From contig JANUWF010001937.1 of assembly GCA_026120185.1 (NCBI GenBank), forward strand, positions 2,976,001-3,040,000: a stretch of DNA of 64,000 nucleotides, written 5' to 3'. Below the pieces are notes generated by a model. The model had not been told where the DNA came from. It made no database searches and saw nothing but the letters and a program-made list of their open reading frames with translations. This DNA is from Voacanga thouarsii. Lineage: Eukaryota; Streptophyta; Magnoliopsida; Gentianales; Apocynaceae. The position numbers and the translations under genes were made by a program. This document shows positions 56,891 to 64,000 of the stretch, piece after piece; the first letter of the stretch is position 1, and every line of letters begins with the position of its first letter.

Positions 56891-57430
56891 ATTCACACTG
56901 AGGTCAACTTTCCAATCTCAATGAGTCTAAAGGCCCATCATGGAATAACCTCTGAATCCTGGTTGAGTTAATGTGACCCAACCTTAGATGCTAAAGATAT
57001 AAGTCAATGACATTAGTCTTTCTCTTCCTATTTAAAGGTTCAGATTGAGTGTTTTTCAATTGATTGTTAATAGGATTAATAAAGAATAGATTTTCATACA
57101 TGTGCCCAGTACATATAATTTCGCCATTTCTACTAATAGTTATACCAGAATGGATAGAAACATAATATCCTTGATTTATAAGTTTTGCAACTGAAACTAA
57201 ATTCTGTCTAAAACCATAAACAAATAAAACATCCTTTAAAACAACTATTCTATTACAATCAAAAGTAAGTTCCAACTCTCTCACTGCAAGGGTCCATGTT
57301 CGCCCTTTTGGAGTCTTCTAATCTTCCTAAACCCCTACAAGGAGTTACAGATATGATTAGTAGCTCCTGAATCAACAATCCAAGTGGAAATTGATCCAAC
57401 CATTGATATAGACTCTAGATAGAAAACATT
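56891..57430 (-). pseudogene. Copia-C protease and pre-integrase zinc region
   Basis: The protease end is seen as STWIVDSGATNHI-like codons near 57355-57390 (partly decayed) followed by an open stretch 57284-56991: RELELTFDCNRIVVLKDVLF, YGFRQNLVSVAKLINQGYYV, HSGITISRNGEIICTGHMYE. Next, LRLGHINSTRIQRL and CESCLMGK form the pre-integrase zinc motif at about 56880-56985. Stops at about 57310 and 56988. Confidence 0.83.
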
Positions 57431-57545
57431 TTCTGTAGGGTTTTTCTTGGCCTGAAGATCTGGACACTCCTTTTTCCAGTGTCCCTTCTTTCCACAGTTA
57501 AATCATTTTCCCTTGGATTTGTCTTTGGGTTGGGACTTGGGCTAG
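57431..57545 (-). pseudogene. Copia-C gag end with zinc knuckle
   Basis: Minus strand QPKDKSKGK-like basic codons, then a knuckle resembling C-F-N-C-G-K-K-G-H-W-K-K-E-C-P (first part decayed: a stop replaces one knuckle residue), then a QAKKNPTEN-like tail. The rest of gag is deleted at about 57545, where LTR sequence begins. Confidence 0.7.
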
Positions 57546-58966
57546 TGTACTGCAACTTATTATTGGGCCAAGAAGCCTTAACTCTTCTATTTCGTTAATC
57601 AAAATAACCCTTTAATCCAATCTATTAAGCCAAAATTAACTTATTATTTTCCTTAGACCCAATGAGCCTAAAAAATAATAATCATTATTTATTTATTTAT
57701 TTCCTAGACTTATTAAAATAATCCAATAAATAATTAATGAGCCTAAATAAGCCAAAATAATTATTTAAGAATTTTATTAACTTGCTTAAGCCCAAGTTAA
57801 TTTTTCTAATTATTCATATGGGCTTAGGCCCTAAATAATTAATTAACTAATTAAACTAGATAATAAAATTAATTTCTCTCGCTCTTTTATTTTATTCTAG
57901 TCCAAAAATAAATTAGACTTCCTGAATAAAATAAAATCTTCTTTTTTTGTGACCATTTTCTAGACCTAAAATAATTAGGACTTACAGGCTATTCCGAGGA
58001 CTAAAAAGACATATCGCATTGGCTACTAAAATGACCTAAATATCCTTGCTATATAAATAGCTATGTTTGGCATTTAAATATTTCCTAATATCATCATAAA
58101 AAAATATTAACCCCAAAGACAATGTAGCGTTAGTTATGTCTTTGCCCTATAGGTGTAATGACTAAAATACCCCTCTATACACTGTCTTACCTCTAGAGAG
58201 GAAAAAGTGTACTAACACCTCTCTAAAAAACATCTTCCATCCTTAGGCTTCTAGTCCAATGATCCATAACTTCTTGGAATATTTTTGCTTTACAAAATAG
58301 CTACCCTAAAGCCAATATCCAAATCATGTTCCCTAGCACCGTGGATAATTAGATCATTTAGATAACCACAAGGGGCGATATAGTGTAGACACTATCTTGT
58401 ACAAGTCTATCTTGACTAACTAGTTACATATACCCAACATACAAGTATATTGGTTCTTCTAAAGAACCTCAACCATATATCAAAGCATATATTTTTAGCT
58501 TCGTCAGAAAACCAACTTATACTCAAGTTGTAGAGTACAAGTCTATGTTGTAGCAATAGTAGTCTAGGTTTCTATCACATAGTACTTTTAGAAACCACTA
58601 CTATATATCTTGTTCTATGTATTTGAAACACGCTTGTATTATGAAATGAGAAGACTACTCATTGGCTAAAGGTAAACCATTCCCTATTTAGAATTCATAA
58701 CATAATAACCTTGCCATAATGAGATTCTCATTCTCATCATCTGATTAAGAACAGTAGTTTTATGTGTTAAGTATCCCATGGTCCATACCTTATTGTGAAA
58801 TACCTCCATTTACATGAACCATTTACTTAAACACAATTGGTTTTTTTTCCATAAAATCATGCACAAATATAAATAAGATTTCATAAACAATTTCTGAAAA
58901 AAAAAATACTTTCATTAATACAAGTCAAAATTACATCAGAAACCTAGTCTAAGAATGCATACATCT
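57546..58966 (-). repeat. Copia-C 5' LTR, 3' end deleted
   Basis: Aligns with about 52980-54370 of the 3' LTR. TATA-like box at 58049-58060. The outer end (58966) reads AGATGTATGC and lacks the first few LTR bases; GGTAT (58967-58971) follows. Confidence 0.82.
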
Positions 58967-59297
58967 GGTATAATAGTAATTAGATTGTGATGATTACTAG
59001 AGTGATCATTGTTATAGTTTTTAGAAATTCATCCTAATTACATGTCATTATATCCTAAATTTTGTAAATATTTTACTTAGCTTTGGTTTGATCACTTTAG
59101 TTGGTAGGTTAAATAAATGATGAAAAGTAATTAGTGTGTACAAATTCCTTGAGGATCGATACTCGTTAATTCCCTATGCTATATTTTTCGGTGGGTATAC
59201 TTCCTTATATGTGTGATTTAGAGTTAACGTTTTAATTAAAACTTGATTGGAAATAGATTTAAAAATAAATGATTTTAGTTATCCAAATTTGAAATCA
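58967..59297 (+). repeat. Athila-1 5' LTR, second part
   Basis: Continues the LTR begun at 51391: GAGGATCGATACTCGTTAAT and a GTATACTT word, ending GAAATCA at 59297. Confidence 0.83.
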
Positions 59298-59361
59298 AGT
59301 TTTTAGCGTCGTTGTTCAGGAACAATATCATGAAAACTTGGATTCTATTGATTTAGCTATG
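59298..59361 (+). other. Athila-1 primer site and leader start
   Basis: TAGCGTCGTTGTTCAGGA at 59304-59321 is a decayed tRNA-Asp-type primer site; 40 bases of leader follow (ATATCATGAAAACTTGG, ATTGATTTAGCTATG) before Athila-2 begins. CTATG (59357-59361) would be the left target duplication of Athila-2. Confidence 0.7.
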
Positions 59362-60743
59362 TGATAGGGGCTAAATTCACCTATAGTTTCCTAGTTATTT
59401 GAGGATGTTTTGTGGCACATTTGATGTAATAACTAATCATATTTGATATTTTACCTTTGAAAAGGTAATTTGGTATTTTATTACAGAACAAAAGAAAAAA
59501 TGACAAAAACCTATTGTTGTTACAGTGCACGATAAGGCTGGAAGAAAGGGAAAATGTCGAAAAAATAGAGCACTTTGGGGCCGACAGTGCACAGCTGGTG
59601 TTGGCCGTGAGGAGCTAGGCCAGTGCCAGCTCAAGATTGTCCAAAGTCGGTGATTTTCCTAGTCAAGCTTGGATTTGGGAATTTCCTAAGAGTTTTGGTA
59701 TTTTCCAACTTACACTCGGCCTAGAACTCTTAGGGAATAGATTTTGGCATCTTAGGAGCCTATTTAAACAAGGAAAAATAGGAAAGAAATATATGAATCC
59801 TATGATCAAAGCTACCAATCAATCACAAAAAGAGGAGATTTATCTATCAAGGGGCGTTGTTCAGGAAGGTTTTCAAGGCGAAGAAGGAGGGCTTGCCTAT
59901 GAGTTCTTTCTTTTACCTTTGTTTTCTTTTTCTGGAATAATAATGTGATTAATATTTTCATTGTAATTTGACATTATTTTGGGATTCATGAGTTCTTGAG
60001 TTAATTTAGTCTTTTGATCAATTAATTATTTCTCTTAGGATTTGATTACTTATTTTTATTAAGGAATTGGTTGATTGAAACTTATTGTTAACTTGCTTGA
60101 AAAGGGGATTGATAATAGTTTCAATTTAATTAATCTCATATTTGTTACCTCTTAATTTGCCTGAAAAATGGGTTAATTGTTAAGAATATGGGTAATCAAA
60201 GATTAGTTGATGATTGCTAGAATATAGATTCATTAATTAATTTCATGATTTAAATCACCTAGAATATAAGGACTTATGTGAGGATTAATGTTAATGCATC
60301 TTTTTGGTAAATTTGTTGAGACAAAATATGTTCACTAATTTAACTAGAAAGTGATTCCGTGGATTGCAAACGAAGTGGGTCTATTTTAATTCCTTTATGA
60401 TACAAATATAATAATTAATTGTGATATTTGCTAAGTAATTCATTGTCCTGTCTTCAAGAATATTTCTCTAAATTTCATATTCTTTCATCCTTAAGTTGTA
60501 TATATTTTTCTTTATTTTCTTTTTTATTCTCTCATCATTTTATTGGGTCGGTTAAACAATGAATGAATGGTAACTAATGGTAGTTGTTGCTTGAGGATCG
60601 ATACTCGTTAATTCTCTGTACTATGCTTGCGAAGAGTATACTTGCTCATATGTGTAATTTGTGGATGAATATGTTAATTAAAACTTGGCTAATGATGGAT
60701 TTAAATTTGTAGGATTTTTTCTACACCTAAAATCTATGCATCA
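59362..60743 (+). repeat. Athila-2 5' LTR (1382 bp)
   Basis: TGATAGGGGCTAAATTCACC... to ...CTATGCATCA, followed by a primer site. GGTGTTGGCC/GTGCCAGC cluster at 59579-59650. The frames at 59437-59634 and 59637-59948 lie wholly in this LTR and are not credible genes. Confidence 0.88.
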
Positions 60744-60750
60744 AGTTTTT

Positions 60751-60768
60751 TGTGCCATTGGCAGGAAA
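60751..60768 (+). other. Athila-2 primer binding site
   Basis: TGTGCCATTGGCAGGAAA, decayed tRNA-Asp type. Confidence 0.75.
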
Positions 60769-60830
60769 CAATATCATGAAAGCTTAAATTTCATTGATTT
60801 AACCATGTTTACATGTATATATGCCTATAT

Positions 60831-60999
60831 GTAAATATGTATATATATTCGTTGTGTAAATAAGTGCCATATCTTGTTATGTGTATAAATGTATTTTAAT
60901 TACTCACTAAGTGTATGTTGTACTTTATACACTAATTATGTTTAATTGACTATTTGTAAGCTCTGTAATCTTATCATCTTATTTTTCTTGTACTTTTAG
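60831..60999 (+). other. Candidate leader intron of Athila-2
   Basis: Donor TAT/GTAAAT at 60831 in the same context as T1 and T2; acceptor TTCTTGTACTTTTAG ending at 60999, eleven bases before the gag start position. Confidence 0.35.
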
Positions 61000-61009
61000 C
61001 TATTAGTGT

Positions 61010-61348
61010 ATAACTCAAAGATTCCAAGGAAAACCAGTAGATTTTGATCCTGAGATTGAAAGAACTTTGACAAGGATTTGGAGAGCACTCTGACAAAAGG
61101 TTAGGCAAGCCAATTCAATAGGAAAGATAGAAGTTAACCAAAACAATGATTGTAACAATGGTGAAAATAATGGTAGAAGGATTATAGATGACTTTGTTAA
61201 GCTGGTGGTTTCAGGTACAGATTCAAGCATCACTAGACCTAGGATGGAGGCAAATAATTTTGAGATCAAATCCAACATTATCCAAATGATCCAGAACATG
61301 GTACAATTTGATGGGTTACCGGATGAAGACTCTAATGCCCACCTTGCT
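61010..61348 (+). pseudogene. Athila-2 gag, N-terminal part
   Basis: Athila-type gag: TQRFQGKPVDFDPEIERTLT then RRIIDDFVKLVVSG, SSITRPRMEANNFEIKSNII, QMIQNMVQFDGLPDEDSNAH. The start codon position (61010-61012) reads ATA where ATG is expected, and a TGA near 61090 breaks the frame. The frame is then open from 61094 up to the Tekay LTR at 61349, which cuts it. This is the only place in the window where the true Athila capsid region is seen, and it shows by contrast that array units T1 and T2 lack it. Confidence 0.85.
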
Positions 61349-62740
61349 TGTAACACCCCACTACCTACGTACCCTATTAGGGCTGGGGATGTCGCCCAAT
61401 CCTTAGGATAAGGAGTCTTTATAGCTAGGACTCACAAGAGAAAGGAAATTAATAATCTAAATCAAATTTATTACTACTCAAATGATACATGAGCAATTCC
61501 TAAAAATAAATAAATGTCTACTAGAGTCTCTCAAACGAAATACATAGAAAAAGAAATAAGTCTTCAATCAAAGGCAATCTCTAATCAATAACATTCACAG
61601 TAGGACCGACCTGAAAGCATGGTACAAAAGGTGGTGAGACATAAATCTCAATAAGTTGAAAGTATGTACTTTGAGCATTTCAGGTAAAACAGTTCATGTA
61701 TGCAAGTTGAGAAATTTTCATAAAAAAAGTGCTGGCAAGCCTCAAATAAATTTCACAAATGAAGAGTGGTGTTTTTCTTTGAAATCATAGATGTATACAA
61801 TAAAAGCAACCACTCAAAAGAGGTAGCCATGGTACCACACTTTGTGCACCATGACAAAAAAACGTTTATGATGCCACACTTTGTGTATACTGATACAAGG
61901 TAGGTGTATGACCTATTGGGTAAGATACTCTTCCATCTCTACACCAAAACTTACTAGTTGTCCATTCCGAAATTACACAGTCCACTTGATTGACCTTGCT
62001 AAGTCAGAATGGTACGACCTATAGGACTAGCATGCAATCCGGGAAGGACTCACCCCTCAGAGGTGTCTACCTACTGAAAGATTTATCCTAACCCTTCAAA
62101 GACTAGTCCTAGTATTCTACCTTTATTAAGTACTTAACGTTGTGTTTGTCCCACTTGGAAAAAGAAAGATCATACAATGATTTTCTTTGAAATAGCAATT
62201 ATGGTTTCCAAAATTCTTATCAAAGTTATTTTTTAAGAAAAGTTTCACATTTTGTATAGAATTTCTTGTTCATTTTTAAATGGTTTGTTTAACTAAAAGG
62301 AAAAGAAAATTTGTCCATAATTGCATTCATAGTACTATTCCTCGTGTACATCATGTTTGACTTGCCAAGATAACTATGATATCCAAACAGCTTTATGCAA
62401 GAACTTACCTGATCTTTTGCTCTTCCTGGGTACAATAGCCTTCCAAGGTAATTCAAGGCAACCTAACCCCTTTTGGGATTAATATAGGGTATAAGTCCAA
62501 CATCCAGACAACACTTACCTTAAATAAATAACTCTTTGGTTCAACTAGCTACAACATCATCTAGCTATAAGAACAATGTCTTAAACTTTAACACTAGTTG
62601 ATAAAGTAAGTTATAAAATAAAATTAATTTGATAAGTTAAAATAATTAGGTGTTATAAATAAATAATAAATAATAAATTAAAATATCAACCATTTATTAA
62701 CAAATAATAAATAATAAGTAATATTAATAAATATTAAAGA
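61349..62740 (-). repeat. Tekay LTR fragment
   Basis: TGTAACACCCCACTACCTAC... matches the first third of the Tekay LTR as written at 9949-11450, with many differences. It fades out in AT-rich DNA at about 62740 and is not followed by the rest of the LTR. No duplication partner is found in the window. Confidence 0.85.
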
Positions 62741-62909
62741 ACATTGTATTGGACATGACCCACTGTAAGAGTACTTCATATGTCAGAAGTACTTTCTAGT
62801 CATAATGATATTAGAAGTCCTTCGACCTGAATTCAATATAATTTCCTACTTGATAAATTCTATATCTTGATGCTATCTAAAGCTGTCTTTAACCAGATAA
62901 CAAATTAGG
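62741..62909. other. Unassigned DNA
   Basis: Between the Tekay fragment and the direct repeat. Holds TTGTATTGGACATGACCCAC and no gene; possibly part of the same unknown element as the repeat that follows. Confidence 0.3.
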
Positions 62910-63697
62910 CCACTATTGGATATAGAATAAACCAGGGAGAGGAATATGATTGATAGTGAAAGAATTTATTTCTCTCATTCTTGGGAGAGATGTCCATAAG
63001 CCTTTTGATAAGTTAGACTGTTAAAATACATTGTCGTGCTCAAATATATCAATTTGAGAAATTGATATCATTTGTTTGAACAGTCTACTATAAGATCAGG
63101 AAATAATTGATTGAGTTTAATAAGGATAATATGCTCCATGCCTTGTGCTTAATTCGAATATCGTGTGACAATAGGACTAAATATAAAGTTATGATTTTGT
63201 TCAAAGAGATTACTGATCTTCATTTAACCTGGATAGTTATAATGTTTTGCTAGAAACCGCCTATAACTTGTGGGCCATTTAAATGTGATTTGGGCACACT
63301 GTCAGTGTTAAATGAACCTATAGGGTCACACATTAAGCGAACATGTTAAGTTATTTTTCTGGTGAACAGGTTCGATGTATCTAGAAATGTGTCTAGGTTC
63401 ATCGAACCTAGAAAAATGACCAGATATAATGTATCTAGAAATATGTCCACACTTGATGTATCTGGAAGATGTTCAGATTATAAGAATCTGATTTGGTAAA
63501 TTAATTAGTTAAATTACCGAGATAATGGCAGAATCTTATCATAGCCTTTTAATTTAATTTGAACTTAAAATAAGATGTGATGAGAGTAAGACTGCAAGAA
63601 ATTCATGTGGTTTTAAAAGAAAACCCTAGTCATCTTTTTATGGCAGACATTTCATAAAATTTTCGTACTTCCATTACCAGAAATTCAGCCTCTCAAA
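62910..63697. repeat. 788-bp direct repeat, first copy
   Basis: CCACTATTGGATATAGAATA... The next copy starts immediately at 63698; about 93% identity over the shared 300 bases. Second copy has TGTTGG at the corresponding place, an LTR-like start, but no primer site lies between the copies. Contains three GATGTATCTAGAAAT-like words at 63373-63475 and a hairpin at 63392-63412. No gene seen. Confidence 0.8.
63392..63412. other. Short perfect inverted repeat
   Basis: TCTAGGTTC, three bases, GAACCTAGA: nine-base arms able to form a hairpin. Confidence 0.7.
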
Positions 63698-64000
63698 CCA
63701 CTGTTGGATATAGAATAAACCAGGGAGAGGAATATGATTGATAGTGAAAGAATTTATCCCTCTCATTCTTGGGAGAGATGTCCATGGGCCTTTTGATAAG
63801 TTAGACTGTTAAAATACATTGTCGTGCTCAAATATATCAATTTTGAGAAATTGATATCATTTATTTGAACAGTCTACTATGAGATCAAAAAATAGTTGAT
63901 TGAGTTTAATAAGGATGATATGCTACATGCCTTGTGCTTAATCTGGATATCGTGTTACAAAATGACTAAATATAAGTTATGATTTTGTTCAAAGAGATCA
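63698..64000. repeat. 788-bp direct repeat, second copy (cut by window end)
   Basis: CCACTGTTGGATATAGAATA..., matching 62910-63210 with about 22 differences in 300, including two single-base indels. Confidence 0.8.

Larger units (their letters stand above)
52457..58966 (-). mobile_element. Copia-C, minus-strand Ty1/copia element with 5' deletion
   Basis: On the minus strand: damaged 5' LTR (57546-58966), then directly the end of gag with the CCHC knuckle, protease, integrase, RT, RNase H, polypurine tract and a full 3' LTR (52457-54376). The end of the 5' LTR, primer site, leader and most of gag are missing at about 57545. Same family as Copia-A: protein words are nearly shared (e.g. SISRNGEI-type linker, KSVPRTPYEM). 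It lies within the LTR of Athila-1. Confidence 0.87.

Overview
The window is plant repeat DNA, and I find no ordinary chromosomal gene in it. It is AT-rich and consists almost entirely of retroelement and DNA-transposon sequence: Ty1/copia elements with about 1.9 kb LTRs and an initiator-Met-type primer site, a Del/Tekay-like Ty3/gypsy chromovirus with about 4.2 kb LTRs and a chromodomain, Athila-like Ty3/gypsy elements with about 1.4-1.55 kb LTRs and the tRNA-Asp-type primer site, and an Ac-like hAT transposon. This mix is typical of a flowering plant, probably in pericentromeric or other heterochromatic DNA. Species cannot be told from the sequence. Every coding region except one short ORF is broken by stops or frameshifts, many of which look like C-to-T decay.

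Layout, left arm (1-26.5 kb). An hAT transposase gene on the minus strand is split in two: the C-terminal part at 1-699 and the N-terminal part with a BED zinc finger at 23,974-25,250. Between them lies Copia-A (+, 700-23,973), whose 3' LTR is itself split by a two-LTR Del/Tekay-like element, Tekay-A (-, 9,949-23,819, perfect 5-bp target duplication CAGTG). The hAT right end (about 25,918) abuts the 3' end of an older element, Copia-B, whose LTR starts at 26,185.

Right arm (26.5-64 kb). An Athila-like element on the minus strand (Athila-M) starts inside the Copia-B LTR. It has been opened three times: by a 4.4 kb solo Tekay LTR (30,105-34,487, perfect duplication AAGAT); by Copia-D (35,347-50,303), whose interior has been replaced by a 12.2 kb plus-strand head-to-tail Athila array (36,535-48,749); and by Athila-1 (LTR from 51,391). 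Athila-1's LTR is split by Copia-C (-, 52,457-58,966), and its leader holds another element, Athila-2 (LTR 59,362-60,743). The gag of Athila-2 is cut by a Tekay LTR fragment (61,349 to about 62,740). The window ends in an unidentified 788-bp direct repeat.

Most worth a second look are: (1) a 172-codon ORF between the primer site and gag of Tekay-A, with three or four tandem SUMO-interaction-like motifs, preceded by a 74-nt segment with all the marks of a plant intron; (2) a tRNA-like A-box/B-box segment kept in all three complete Tekay LTRs; (3) the Athila array, which reads as two circularly permuted units with microhomology at both ends, as if a circular dimer had been captured; and (4) candidate leader introns in front of the gag start in three Athila-type copies. 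Element names (Copia-A to D, Tekay-A, Athila-M, 1, 2, units T0-T2) are labels made for this annotation.
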